From NCBI GenBank assembly GCA_963782495.1, contig CAWAJU010000010.1, positions 1-64,000 of the forward strand: 64,000 nucleotides of DNA, written 5' to 3'. The notes beneath the pieces were generated by a model that was not told where the DNA came from, ran no database searches, and worked only from the letters and a program-made list of their open reading frames with translations. Numbering within the stretch: position 1 is the first letter of the stretch; the number at the start of each line of letters is the position of its first letter. This document shows positions 45,433-54,481 of the stretch, piece by piece. A program made the position numbers and the translations under genes. Source of the stretch: DASQBT01 sp963782495. GTDB lineage: Bacteria; Pseudomonadota; Gammaproteobacteria; Burkholderiales; Thiobacillaceae.

Positions 45433-46365
45433 ATGAGTGACAAGGACAAACAACCTATCGTCGTCAAGCGCATCATAAAGAGCGCTGCCGGGCATCATGG
45501 CGGCGCCTGGAAAATCGCCTACGCTGACTTCGTCACCGCGATGATGGCCTTCTTCCTGCTCATGTGGTTGCTGGGTTCCACGACCAGGGGCGATTTGGAA
45601 GGCATTGCCGAATATTTCAAGACGCCGCTCAAGGTCGCCATGTCAGGCGGGTCCGGGAGCGGCGATAGTTCCAGCGTGATCAAGGGTGGCGGCACCGACT
45701 TGACCCGCAGCAATGGCCAGGTGAAGAAGGTCAATGAACAGGAGAAGAAGAAGACTTTCAACCTCAAAGCCGCACAGGCCGAGATCGAACGGCTGGAGAA
45801 AGAAAACCTCAAGAGTCTCAAGGACAGGCTGGACAAGGCGATTGACGCCAACCCCACGCTGAAACTGTTCAAGCGCCAACTACTGATCGACATCACCACG
45901 GAAGGGCTGCGCATCCAGATCGTGGACGACAAGAACCGTCCCATGTTCGAACTGTCGCGCGCCGAGCTGCAACCATACACAAGAACCATCTTGCATGAAA
46001 TCGGCCATGTCCTGAATGGCGTGCAGAACCGCATCAGCCTTTCCGGCCATACCGATGCCACACCTTATTTTGACGGTGAGAAGGGCTACAGCAACTGGGA
46101 ACTTTCGGCTGACCGGGCCAATGCCTCGCGTCGCGAGCTGGTGGCCGGCGGAATGGATGAAACCAAGGTGCTGAGGGTGGTCGGGCTGTCGTCCTCGGTG
46201 CTGTTCGACAAGAAGGATCCCTACAATCCCATCAACCGGCGCATCAGCATCATTGTCATGAACAAGAAGGCCGAGGAAGCCGCAAGTACCGACGGCGGCA
46301 CGCTGGAAGCTGCCGACAGCAGCAGCGTCGAGCAAGGCCTGGCCCAGTTGCCGCCAGTCAAGTAG
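45433..46365 (+). CDS. motB: Flagellar motor stator protein MotB
   Basis: MotB anchors the stator to murein. The 310-residue protein has one transmembrane helix (AYADFVTAMMAFFLLMWLLG, residues about 35-54) with the proton-carrying Asp in YADF. The C-terminal OmpA-like peptidoglycan-binding domain contains RISLSGHTDATPYFDGEKGY and NWELSADRANASRRELV. VKRIIKSAAGHHGGAWK at the start is the usual plug-proximal basic segment. The chemotaxis genes that often follow motB in related cluster layouts are absent here. Confidence 0.96.
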   Translation: MSDKDKQPIVVKRIIKSAAGHHGGAWKIAYADFVTAMMAFFLLMWLLGSTTRGDLEGIAEYFKTPLKVAMSGGSGSGDSSSVIKGGGTDLTRSNGQVKKVNEQEKKKTFNLKAAQAEIERLEKENLKSLKDRLDKAIDANPTLKLFKRQLLIDITTEGLRIQIVDDKNRPMFELSRAELQPYTRTILHEIGHVLNGVQNRISLSGHTDATPYFDGEKGYSNWELSADRANASRRELVAGGMDETKVLRVVGLSSSVLFDKKDPYNPINRRISIIVMNKKAEEAASTDGGTLEAADSSSVEQGLAQLPPVK

Positions 46366-46512
46366 TTTCGAAAGCGGGTGTTCCGGGCGGTCGTTGCCGC
46401 CACCATCCCCGTAAATGGGGGTGAAATCCGGGTCTTTTCCACCCATCGTTCCCTTGCCGGATTATCAATAATCAGATTCAGGAAATTGTTTCCGAGTCTG
46501 GTTTGACGATAA

Positions 46513-47655
46513 ATGGCTGAAGAAAACGATCAGGAACGCACCGAATCCCCCTCATCCCGGCGTCTGGAAAAGGCGCGAGAAGAGGGCAGGGTACCGCAAT
46601 CGCGGGAATTGTCGACCTTCGTGGTACTGATGGTGGGCGCTGGCCTGATGTGGATGACGGGCAGCAGTATGGTCAACAATCTGGCCGGTATCATGAAATC
46701 GTCCATGGTATTTGACGCCTCGCTGGGTTCTGGCACCGACGCACTATTCAGCTCCATAGCCGATCAGTTGTATCGGGTCATGCTGGGTTTCGGCCCATTG
46801 CTGCTGGCCATCGTGGGGGTGGTTCTGCTCACCCCCATCCTCTTCAGGGGCTGGATATTCAGCACCAAACCGCTGATGCCCGATTTTTCCAAGGTCAATC
46901 CCGCGTCCGGTCTGAAGCGGATCTTTTCCGCTGACGGATTGACCGAGCTGCTCAAGTCCATCGCCAAGGTTGGCCTGCTCGCCGTGATTGGCGTGTGGTT
47001 CATGTGGGACAACCGCGAGGCCGTGTTCGCCATGATGAACGAGCCGACCCTGGCCTCGTTCCAGCATCTGGGTCAGATGTTGGGCAAAGGTTTTGTCCTG
47101 ATGGTGGGCGGCATGCTGGCGATCGTGCTGGTGGATGCGCCCTATCAGTTGTGGAGCCATCATCGCAAGCTGCGCATGAGCCGCCAGGAATTGAAGCAGG
47201 AAGCCAAGGAATCGGAAGGCGACCCACATATCAAGGCGCGGATTCGCTCTTTGCAACGCGAAACAGCGCGCCGCCGCATGATGGCAGAAATTCCCAATGC
47301 CGACGTGGTGGTGACCAACCCGACCCACTATGCCGTGGCACTCAAATATCAGGAAGGCCAGATGCGCGCGCCCCGCGTGGTGGCCCTGGGCGCAGATTTG
47401 ATCGCCGCCAGAATTCGCGGTGAAGCCGATCTGCACCGGGTGCCGATCCTCGAAGCGCCGCCGCTGGCAAGGGCGCTCTATCACCACACCGAACTGGGCC
47501 AGGAAATTCCCGCCGCCCTGTATGCCGCAGTAGCCGAAGTCCTTGCCTACGTGTACCAACTCAAGCATTACAACGCCAACGGCGGGCCAAGGCCCGCAAT
47601 ACCGGCGAATCTGCCTGTTCCGCAGGAACTTGATCCGGTTGAGGTGGCAGCGTGA
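46513..47655 (+). CDS. flhB: Flagellar export switch protein FlhB
   Basis: FlhB sits in the export gate and switches substrate class after autocleavage. The 380-residue protein begins MAEENDQERTESPSSRRLEK and has four hydrophobic segments between about 30 and 215. The self-cleavage motif NPTH has Asn at residue 269 (VVTNPTHYAVALKYQ). The TGA stop overlaps the first GTG of the 111-bp repeat array as GTGA. flhA follows after the array. Confidence 0.96.
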   Translation: MAEENDQERTESPSSRRLEKAREEGRVPQSRELSTFVVLMVGAGLMWMTGSSMVNNLAGIMKSSMVFDASLGSGTDALFSSIADQLYRVMLGFGPLLLAIVGVVLLTPILFRGWIFSTKPLMPDFSKVNPASGLKRIFSADGLTELLKSIAKVGLLAVIGVWFMWDNREAVFAMMNEPTLASFQHLGQMLGKGFVLMVGGMLAIVLVDAPYQLWSHHRKLRMSRQELKQEAKESEGDPHIKARIRSLQRETARRRMMAEIPNADVVVTNPTHYAVALKYQEGQMRAPRVVALGADLIAARIRGEADLHRVPILEAPPLARALYHHTELGQEIPAALYAAVAEVLAYVYQLKHYNANGGPRPAIPANLPVPQELDPVEVAA

Positions 47656-47984
47656 GCAGCGGAGAGGGACCCCACTCAGTGGGGATCGGAGCGCCCGCGA
47701 ACGCTGCCTTCCGCCGAAATGGTGAGGCATCAAACTTCGGTGCACTTGCTGAGGTGGGCAGCGTGAGCAGCGGAGAGGGACCCCACTCAGTGGGGATCGG
47801 AGCGCCCGCGAACGCTGCCTTCCGCCGAAATGGTGAGGCATCAAACTTCGGTGCACTTGCTGAGGCGGACCGCATAAACAGTAAGCAGGGGCTACACGAA
47901 GTGGGGATGCGCACGTCCGCGAATGCTGCCTATCGCCGACTTGATGAGGTTGAAACAATGAAGAAATTTGAAGAGGCGGGAGCA
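47652..47984 (+). repeat. Tandem array of three 111-bp units between flhB and flhA
   Basis: Units start at 47652, 47763 and 47874, exactly 111 bp apart. The first two are nearly identical (GTGAGCAGCGGAGAGGGACC); the third is diverged (ATAAACAGTAAGCAGGGGCT) but in register. Hairpins are CCCCAC-TCA-GTGGGG at 47670-47684 and 111 bases on. The unit length equals that of the sdhB-sdhE array, although only the first half of the unit, about 54 bases, is similar between the two loci. Units end in GAGGTGG or GAGGCGG shortly before the next start codon. Confidence 0.88.
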
Positions 47985-47987
47985 TGA
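47652..47987 (+). CDS. Possible 111-residue repeat protein bridging flhB and flhA
   Basis: A frame starting at GTG 47652 (GTGA overlap with the flhB stop) runs through all three repeat units and stops at 47987, where its TGA overlaps the flhA ATG as ATGA. It encodes three 37-residue modules: VSSGEGPHSVGIGAPANAAF twice, and a diverged INSKQGLHEVGMRTSANAAY, with FEEAGA at the end. The double four-base overlap makes it a plausible coupling cistron. No family is known to me, and it may only be translated repeat DNA. The sdhE-linked module shares the SSGEGPH.VGIG.PA pattern. Confidence 0.4.
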   Translation: MSSGEGPHSVGIGAPANAAFRRNGEASNFGALAEVGSVSSGEGPHSVGIGAPANAAFRRNGEASNFGALAEADRINSKQGLHEVGMRTSANAAYRRLDEVETMKKFEEAGA

Positions 47988-50062
47988 ATTCCAGCTTCAG
48001 TCTTCCCGCATTCCTGAATGGCGCCGACCTGAAGGCCCTGGCGGGCCCGGTGTTCATCATCATGGTCTTGTCCATGATGGTGCTGCCGCTGCCGCCCTTC
48101 ATGCTCGACCTGCTGTTCACATTCAACATCGCGCTGGCGGTGATGGTGCTGCTGGTCAGCCTCTACACCAAGCGCGCGCTGGACTTCGCCGCCTTCCCCA
48201 CCGTGTTGCTGGTCACCACGCTGCTGCGCCTGTCCCTGAATGTGGCCTCAACCCGGGTGGTGCTGTTGAATGGCCATACCGGCCCCGATGCGGCGGGCAA
48301 GGTGATCGAATCATTTGGCCAGTTCCTGGTGGGCGGAAATTACGCCGTCGGCATCGTGGTGTTTGTCATCCTGGTGGTGATCAATTTCGTCGTGGTCACC
48401 AAGGGCGCCGGGCGGATTGCCGAGGTCGGCGCAAGGTTCACCCTCGACGCCATGCCCGGCAAGCAGATGGCGATCGATGCCGATCTCAACGCCGGACTGA
48501 TCGGCGAGGACGAGGCGCGCAAGCGGCGCCAGGAGGTGGCGAGGGAAGCGGATTTCTACGGCGCCATGGATGGCGCCTCCAAGTTTGTGCGCGGGGATGC
48601 TGTCGCGGGCATACTCGTGTTGGTCATCAATGTGCTGGGTGGCCTGGTGGTTGGCGTGTTCCAGCACGATCTGGAAGTCAGTGTCGCGGCCAAGAACTAC
48701 ACACTGCTGGCGATCGGCGACGGCCTGGTGGCGCAGATTCCCGCGCTGGTGATCTCGATCGCGGCCGGCATCATCGTCAGCCGCGTCAGCACCGGCGAGG
48801 ACATCGGCACTCAGGTCATGGGCCACATTTTCGACAACCGTCAGGTGCTGGCCATCACCGGGACGATCCTCGCGTTGCTAGGCATGACACCCGGCATGCC
48901 GCATTTCCCCTTCATCCTATTTGCAGTCGGACTGGGCTGGCTGGCGTACAGCAAGAACGCGCACAAGTCCGAGGACCAGACCGCGGAGCCGGTGGCCGCG
49001 CTGGTCGCCAGCGACGCCCAGGAAGCCAGCTGGTCCGACGTGGCGCAGGTGGACACCCTGGGCCTGGAAGTGGGTTACCGCCTGATTCCGCTGGTGGACA
49101 ATTCCGGCGATGGGGAGCTGATCCGCCGCATCAAGGGCATACGCAAGAAATTCGCGCGCGAGATTGGTTTTCTGCCGCCTCCGGTGCACATCCGCGACAA
49201 CCTTGAACTTGACTCATCCAGTTACCGGATCACCCTCAAGGGTGTGGAGATCGGTTCTGGCGGAATCAATTCCGGAATGTTTTTGGCCATTGATCCGGGC
49301 AACGTCAGTCTCAAGTTGCAGGGCGCCCAGACCACTGAACCGGCGTTTGGCCTGCCGGCGGTGTGGATAGACCAGGATGCCAGGGAGCGGGCCAAGCAGG
49401 CCGGCTACACCGTGGTCGACGCCGGCACGGTCATCGCCACCCACCTCAATCACCTTATCACGCTGCACGCCGCCGAGTTGCTGGGCCGGCAGGAAGCTCA
49501 GCAACTGCTTGACCACCTGAGCAAGGAATCACCCAAGCTGGTGGAGGATCTGGTGCCCAAACTGCTGCCGCTTGCAAGCGTGCAGAAGGTATTGCAGAAC
49601 CTGCTGGCCGAAGGCGTGCATATACGGGATATGCGGACCATCGTGGAATCCCTGTCCGAACATGCGGCGCGCGTCCAGGACCCCAACGAACTCACGGCCC
49701 TGACCCGGATCTCCCTGGGTCGGGCCATCGTCCAGCAGATCTTCGGGCGCGAAGCGGAATTGCCTGTCATCGCCCTCGAGCAGAACCTGGAAAAGCTGCT
49801 TATGCAGGCGATCCACACGGGCAGCGAAGGCGGCGGCATCGAGCCCGGGCTGGCCTCGAGCCTGCTCAAGCAATGCGAGGCGGCAGCACGCAAGCAGGAG
49901 GCTTTGGGCTGGCCCACGGTTCTGCTGGTGCCGGCTGTTCTGCGTCCGCTTCTGGCCCGTTTCCTGGGCCGCACCGTGCCTCAACTCAAGGTGTTGTCCC
50001 ATGCGGAAATACCCGAAGGCAAGATTATTAAAGTCACTTCCAATGTTGGAGGAACCCCATGA
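47984..50062 (+). CDS. flhA: Flagellar export gate protein FlhA
   Basis: FlhA is the major export gate subunit and uses the proton motive force. The 692-residue protein has about eight hydrophobic segments in residues 20-330 and the conserved FHIPEP-family loop in KGAGRIAEVGARFTLDAMPG and KQMAIDADLNAGLIGEDEAR. The C-terminal cytoplasmic domain (about 360-692) docks chaperone-substrate complexes. ATG 47984 overlaps the stop of the repeat frame; GAGGCGGGAGC precedes it. flhF overlaps its end by four bases (ATGA). Confidence 0.97.
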   Translation: MNSSFSLPAFLNGADLKALAGPVFIIMVLSMMVLPLPPFMLDLLFTFNIALAVMVLLVSLYTKRALDFAAFPTVLLVTTLLRLSLNVASTRVVLLNGHTGPDAAGKVIESFGQFLVGGNYAVGIVVFVILVVINFVVVTKGAGRIAEVGARFTLDAMPGKQMAIDADLNAGLIGEDEARKRRQEVAREADFYGAMDGASKFVRGDAVAGILVLVINVLGGLVVGVFQHDLEVSVAAKNYTLLAIGDGLVAQIPALVISIAAGIIVSRVSTGEDIGTQVMGHIFDNRQVLAITGTILALLGMTPGMPHFPFILFAVGLGWLAYSKNAHKSEDQTAEPVAALVASDAQEASWSDVAQVDTLGLEVGYRLIPLVDNSGDGELIRRIKGIRKKFAREIGFLPPPVHIRDNLELDSSSYRITLKGVEIGSGGINSGMFLAIDPGNVSLKLQGAQTTEPAFGLPAVWIDQDARERAKQAGYTVVDAGTVIATHLNHLITLHAAELLGRQEAQQLLDHLSKESPKLVEDLVPKLLPLASVQKVLQNLLAEGVHIRDMRTIVESLSEHAARVQDPNELTALTRISLGRAIVQQIFGREAELPVIALEQNLEKLLMQAIHTGSEGGGIEPGLASSLLKQCEAAARKQEALGWPTVLLVPAVLRPLLARFLGRTVPQLKVLSHAEIPEGKIIKVTSNVGGTP

Positions 50063-51414
50063 GCGTGCAAAGAATTTTCGCCAAAACCTCGCGTGAGGCC
50101 CTGCGTCGACTTAAGAATGAACTGGGTGAGGAGGCGGTCATCCTGTCCAATCGTCCGGTCGAAGGCGGGGTGGAAATCCTCGCCCTGCCCGCCGCGGAGG
50201 TGGCAGCGCTCACCCGGGCGGCGGTCGACGAACCCCTGGAGAACGAACCACGCGTTCCGCCGGTCTTCCGACGCGCGCCTGCCGCGGCCGCCCGCGCTGA
50301 GGCGAATGCGACACTCGTGGCGCCAACTCCGGTTCCGGCCCCAGTTGAAGCGCTGGCTGCAATCACGGCCACCACCCCGGTCGAAGCCCCGGTTGCCGAG
50401 CCAGTGACAATGCCGCCACCGATTTCCCAGGCTGCCGCAAACGTTGGCGTCAATGTGCTGGATGAAATTCGCCTGATGCGCGAGAGCCTGGAGGCCCAGA
50501 TCGCCGATATGGCCTGGAGCGATTTGCCCAGGCGTGAACCGCTCAAGTCCGGCATGCTGAAGGAAATGCTGAACGCGGGATTCAGCGCCGCCCTTGCGCG
50601 CAAGTTGATGGAAAAGCTGCCACCCGGGCTGCACGATCGCGAGCAGGGTCTGAGTTGGGTGAGAAGCTTCCTGGTGAAGAATCTGAACACCCTGGACGGC
50701 GAGGAGCGCTTGCTGGAACAGGGCGGGATATTCACCCTCATGGGACCGACCGGCGTCGGCAAGACCACGACCACGGCCAAACTGGCGGCACGATTTGTAG
50801 TGCGCCACGGTGCGGAAAAGCTGGCGTTGCTCACCACGGACAGTTACCGGATCGGTGGCCAGGAGCATCTGCGCATCTTCGGCAAGATACTGGGGGTGAC
50901 GGTGCATGCGGTGAGGGACGCCGCCGATCTGCGCCTTGCCATCGCCGAGCTGCGCAACAAGCACACCATACTGATCGATACTGTGGGCATGAGCCAGCGC
51001 GACAGCGGCGTCGCCGAGCAGTTGGCGATGTTCAGCCAGCTGGGCCGCCCAGTCAAGAAGCTGCTGCTGCTCAATGCCACCAGCCATGGCGATACGCTCA
51101 ACGAAGTGGTCCAGGCCTATCAGGGCCAGGGCCTGGATGGCTGCATCCTGACCAAGCTGGATGAAGCCGCCAGCCTGGGCAGCGTGTTGGACTGTGCGAT
51201 TCGTCATCGGCTGACGGTGCATTACCTTGCCACCGGTCAGCGGGTGCCCGAGGACCTCCACTTGGCCAGCCGCAATTACCTGATCCATCGCGCCTTCAAG
51301 ATGCGCCCGGAAGCCTCGCCCTACGGCCTGGGTGACGAAGATCTCTCTGTGGCCATGTCCTTGGGTGCCCACCAGTCTGCCCAGGGCAGGGAAATGGCGG
51401 TGGCCCTTGGCTAA
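50059..51414 (+). CDS. flhF: Flagellar SRP-like GTPase FlhF
   Basis: FlhF sets flagellar position and number at the pole. The 451-residue protein begins MSVQRIFAKTSREALRRLKN. A Pro/Ala-rich disordered segment (about 70-135) precedes a helical N-domain and the G-domain with TLMGPTGVGKTTTTAKLAAR near residue 235, TTDSYRIGGQEHLRIFGKIL, DTVGMSQRD and LTKLDEAASLG. It overlaps flhA as ATGA and flhG follows. Length is normal. Confidence 0.96.
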   Translation: MSVQRIFAKTSREALRRLKNELGEEAVILSNRPVEGGVEILALPAAEVAALTRAAVDEPLENEPRVPPVFRRAPAAAARAEANATLVAPTPVPAPVEALAAITATTPVEAPVAEPVTMPPPISQAAANVGVNVLDEIRLMRESLEAQIADMAWSDLPRREPLKSGMLKEMLNAGFSAALARKLMEKLPPGLHDREQGLSWVRSFLVKNLNTLDGEERLLEQGGIFTLMGPTGVGKTTTTAKLAARFVVRHGAEKLALLTTDSYRIGGQEHLRIFGKILGVTVHAVRDAADLRLAIAELRNKHTILIDTVGMSQRDSGVAEQLAMFSQLGRPVKKLLLLNATSHGDTLNEVVQAYQGQGLDGCILTKLDEAASLGSVLDCAIRHRLTVHYLATGQRVPEDLHLASRNYLIHRAFKMRPEASPYGLGDEDLSVAMSLGAHQSAQGREMAVALG

Positions 51415-51418
51415 GCTC

Positions 51419-52099
51419 ATGGTGGATCAGGCCGCGGGATTGAGGAAACTGGCCGGCCACGAGGGCCTGCAAGTGATTTCAATTCTCGCGGGGCATCGCG
51501 GTGCGGGCAAGACCATCGCCGCGACCAATCTGGCTTCGGCCCTGAACCGGGCAGGGCGCGAGGTGAGAGTTGTCACTACGCTGGGCAACGAAAAGTCCTT
51601 CCAGTCTGCGGTCAGTCTCGACCTGGATCATGACGTGCCGGACGTTGTTCTGGTCGACACTCCGTCCCATGAAGTCGATTTTGGTTCCTGGATAGAACAG
51701 ACCGAAATCGTCATCATCCTGGTGCCGGACGCGCAATCGATCAAGTCAGGTTACGGCCTGCTGAAGCAGCTTCACGGCCAGTACGGCATAGGTAGTTTCC
51801 ATGTGGTGCTCAATCAGGTGACCGACGGTGCTGCAGGGGATTCGATTGCGCGAAATTTTTCCGACGCGGCCGGACGATTCCTGGGCGTCTCGGCCCATTA
51901 CCTCGGACACATCTCCCATGATCCTCAACTCGAACACGCCGCGCGTCTGAACAAGAGCGTGGTGGAGGCGTTTCCGATTGCCGAGTCAGCTCGCCAATTC
52001 AGGCAGATGGCGGACAGGCTGGTCAGCTTGCCCAGGCTCTCCGGCCTGAGTGATCTGGGGGCTGCCATGCAGCACATTGTAATGAGCGCGGCCTGCTAG
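51419..52099 (+). CDS. flhG: Divergent MinD-like protein FlhG/FleN
   Basis: FlhG partners FlhF to control flagellar number. The 226-residue protein starts MVDQAAGLRKLAGHEGLQVI at ATG 51419, four bases after flhF; an upstream in-frame extension lies inside flhF. The N-terminal DQAAGLRKL helix is the FlhF-activating segment. The P-loop reads AGHRGAGKTIAATNLASALN: the signature Lys of MinD-type proteins (KGGxGKT) is His here, and the protein is shorter than usual (about 270-300). The next motif VVLVDTPSHEVDFG keeps the Walker B-like Asp. It may be a weak or non-dimerising ATPase. Confidence 0.85.
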   Translation: MVDQAAGLRKLAGHEGLQVISILAGHRGAGKTIAATNLASALNRAGREVRVVTTLGNEKSFQSAVSLDLDHDVPDVVLVDTPSHEVDFGSWIEQTEIVIILVPDAQSIKSGYGLLKQLHGQYGIGSFHVVLNQVTDGAAGDSIARNFSDAAGRFLGVSAHYLGHISHDPQLEHAARLNKSVVEAFPIAESARQFRQMADRLVSLPRLSGLSDLGAAMQHIVMSAAC

Positions 52100-52117
52100 C
52101 GCGGGGAGTCAGACAAC

Positions 52118-52852
52118 ATGTATACGGCCACCGGGAAAAGTGAAAAGACCGACATGCTGGAACAATATGTTCCCATGGTGAAGCGCATCGCCCATCACAT
52201 GAAGGGCAGGCTGCCACCCAACGTGGAAGAGGACGATCTGGTCCAGGCCGGCATGATCGGCCTGCTCGATGCCATGAGCCGCTACGACGAAACCCTCAAT
52301 TCGCAGTTCGAGGCCTATGCCATCCAGCGCATTCGCGGCGCGATGATCGACGAACTGCGCCAGACTGATTGGATGCCGCGTGGCGCACGCCAGTCGATGC
52401 GCAAGATTGAGGACGCCATCAGCAAGCTGCAGCACAAATTGGGCAGGCCGCCCCGCGAAAGCGAGATTTCCGCAGCCCTGAAAATGCCACTGGACGAATA
52501 CCAGGCCATGTTGTCGGATGCCAAGGGCCACCAGTTGATCTACCTGGAGGACTTCGGCGCCCGTGGGGAAGACGACGATTCCTATCTGGACCGCAATTGT
52601 CCCGACAACTCATCGGTTCCGCTGGAGAAGCTTCTCGATGCGGACTTCAAGGTTTGTCTGATCGAGGCGATCGACATTCTCCCGGAGCGGGAGAAGCTTC
52701 TGATGTCGCTGTATTACGAACAGGAACTCAACCTGAAGGAAATCGGCGAGGTCATGGGGGTGAGCATCTCGCGCGTCAGCCAGCTGCATAGCCTCGCCAT
52801 CTCGCGCTTGCGCACCTGGCTGCGGGAGAAGCAATGGATCCCAGCAGCCTGA
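52118..52852 (+). CDS. fliA: Flagellar sigma factor 28
   Basis: FliA directs RNA polymerase to class III flagellar and motility promoters. The 244-residue protein has region 2 (LEQYVPMVKRIAHHMKGRLP, EEDDLVQAGMIGLLDAMSRY, DETLNSQFEAYAIQRIRGAM), region 3 and region 4 (LNLKEIGEVMGVSISRVSQL). An internal ATG would lose part of the N-terminus. It overlaps motC by 19 bases and a FliA-type promoter is seen before motA. Confidence 0.96.
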   Translation: MYTATGKSEKTDMLEQYVPMVKRIAHHMKGRLPPNVEEDDLVQAGMIGLLDAMSRYDETLNSQFEAYAIQRIRGAMIDELRQTDWMPRGARQSMRKIEDAISKLQHKLGRPPRESEISAALKMPLDEYQAMLSDAKGHQLIYLEDFGARGEDDDSYLDRNCPDNSSVPLEKLLDADFKVCLIEAIDILPEREKLLMSLYYEQELNLKEIGEVMGVSISRVSQLHSLAISRLRTWLREKQWIPAA

Positions 52853-53601
52853 TCGGGTTGGCCCTGGGTCTGGTCGCATTGCTGGGCGGCCACCTCATTG
52901 AAGGCGGCAAACTCAGCCTGTTCCTGCAGCCGGCTGCATTGTTGATCGTGCTGGGGGGCACGCTGGCAGCAGTCATGCTGCAACATCCGGGCAGCGTCTT
53001 TGCCCAGGGCATGCGCAAGGCACGCTGGGTGTTCCGCCCTCCGCAATCTGAGGCAGCCGGCCTGATCAACCGCATCGTATTCTGGGCTCAAACCGTGCGG
53101 CGTGACGGCCTGTTCGCACTCGAAGCGCAAATGGAAATCGTTGCCGATCCCTTCATCAAACGAGCAATGAAACTGCTCATAGACGGAACCGAATCCGGTC
53201 GCCTGCGCGAGGTCATGGAAGTCGAGATCAACGCGTTCGAACTGAAGGAACGCCAGTCGACTCGGATTTGGGAAGCAGCCGGCGGCTACGCGCCCACCAT
53301 GGGCATCATCGGCGCCGTCATCGGGCTGATCCATGTGATGGGAAACCTGAGCGATCCATCCAAGCTGGGCGAGGGCATTGCCGTCGCCTTCGTTGCGACC
53401 ATCTACGGCGTTTCTCTTGCCAACCTGCTGTTCCTGCCGATGGCCAACAAGCTCAAGTGGCTGACCGCCCGCCAGGTCAAGGAAAAGGAACTGGTTACCG
53501 ACGGGCTGGAATGCATCGCCCGCGGTGATCATCCGCGCATGATCGAGGAGCGGCTCAAGTCGCACTTGATTGAAGAACCGCAAAGGCGGCCTGGTGCGTA
53601 G
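52834..53601 (+). CDS. motC: Second stator protein MotC (MotA-like)
   Basis: This 255-residue MotA/PomA-like protein has four hydrophobic segments: residues 5-20, 27-45, 145-170 and 180-200 (GGYAPTMGIIGAVIGLIHVM, ATIYGVSLANLLFLPMANKL). The loop has RRDGLFALEAQMEIVADPFI. It is shorter than MotA here and belongs to the MotC class that forms a second stator set with MotD. Its start lies inside fliA by 19 bases and its end overlaps motD. Confidence 0.93.
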   Translation: MDPSSLIGLALGLVALLGGHLIEGGKLSLFLQPAALLIVLGGTLAAVMLQHPGSVFAQGMRKARWVFRPPQSEAAGLINRIVFWAQTVRRDGLFALEAQMEIVADPFIKRAMKLLIDGTESGRLREVMEVEINAFELKERQSTRIWEAAGGYAPTMGIIGAVIGLIHVMGNLSDPSKLGEGIAVAFVATIYGVSLANLLFLPMANKLKWLTARQVKEKELVTDGLECIARGDHPRMIEERLKSHLIEEPQRRPGA

Positions 53602-54391
53602 GCGCCGCCGCGCGTCGGACGACGCCCATGATAGCCAGGAAAGCCATGAGCGCTGGCTGATTTCGTACGCCGACTTCATCACTCTGTTATTTGCCTTCTT
53701 CGTGGTGATGTACGCCATCTCCTCGGTTAGCGAAGCAAAATATAAAAGAGTATCCGGCGCCCTGGAAAACGCCTTCAGCGGTCCTGTGCCAAGGAACGCA
53801 GAGACGCAGCCCGATGGCACCCTCAAGTCCGGCTCCAATCCCACCTTCGAGCAGGTCGCGAAGGCAGTCGCCGAGCAGCGCCGGCAGCAGGAAAAAATGG
53901 CCGAAATAGCGAAGGACATGAGCCAGGCGCTGGGACCGCTGATCAGCCAGGGTAAGGTCAACATTTCCCAAAATGCCCGCGGTGTGAAAGTCGACATCAG
54001 CGACAGCGTGCTCTTCTCGCCCGGCCAGGCCGACCTGGGCGCCGCCTCGGTCGGACTGCTGAAGACCCTGTCCAGCGTGATGAAGGACAAACCCATCCGC
54101 CTTGAAGTGGGCGGGCACACTGATGATGTGCCCATCAACAACCCCAACTTCCCATCCAATTGGGAACTGTCGGCGATGCGTGCGTCCCGTGTGGTGCGCT
54201 TGCTCAGGGATGAGGGCGTGGACGAATACCGCATGACCGCCGTTGGCTACGGCGCGACCCGCCCAGTGCTGCCCAACGACACGCCCGCCGGCCGCACGCG
54301 CAATCGCCGCGTGAGCCTGATGATCCTGCCGATTGAAGGACCAAGAGGATTGCTGCCGGAACAGGTTGGCGGGACGGGTGGGACCAACTGA
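53594..54391 (+). CDS. motD: Second stator protein MotD (MotB-like)
   Basis: This 265-residue MotB-like protein has a basic start (MRRRRRASDDAHDSQESHER, W), one transmembrane helix with the conserved Asp in YADFITLLFAFFVVMYAISS, and an OmpA-like domain with EVGGHTDDVPINNPNFPSNW and ELSAMRASRVVRLLRDEG. GTG 53594 is preferred; a TTG at 53570 adds eight residues. The ADF of the helix is the ion-binding Asp. It overlaps the motC stop and ends the flagellar cluster. Confidence 0.92.
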   Translation: MRRRRRASDDAHDSQESHERWLISYADFITLLFAFFVVMYAISSVSEAKYKRVSGALENAFSGPVPRNAETQPDGTLKSGSNPTFEQVAKAVAEQRRQQEKMAEIAKDMSQALGPLISQGKVNISQNARGVKVDISDSVLFSPGQADLGAASVGLLKTLSSVMKDKPIRLEVGGHTDDVPINNPNFPSNWELSAMRASRVVRLLRDEGVDEYRMTAVGYGATRPVLPNDTPAGRTRNRRVSLMILPIEGPRGLLPEQVGGTGGTN

Positions 54392-54481
54392 CCTGACCGG
54401 TCCGCCACGATCAGGTCACACCTTCGTCACAATCACACTGCCATCGTCACAAGGCAACAAACCGCGGCAAAGCAGTTACGC

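Noticed and set aside
46440..46512. GACGATAA as a sigma-28 -10 for flhB
   Set aside because: It abuts the flhB start codon and has no TAAA at 15 bases upstream.
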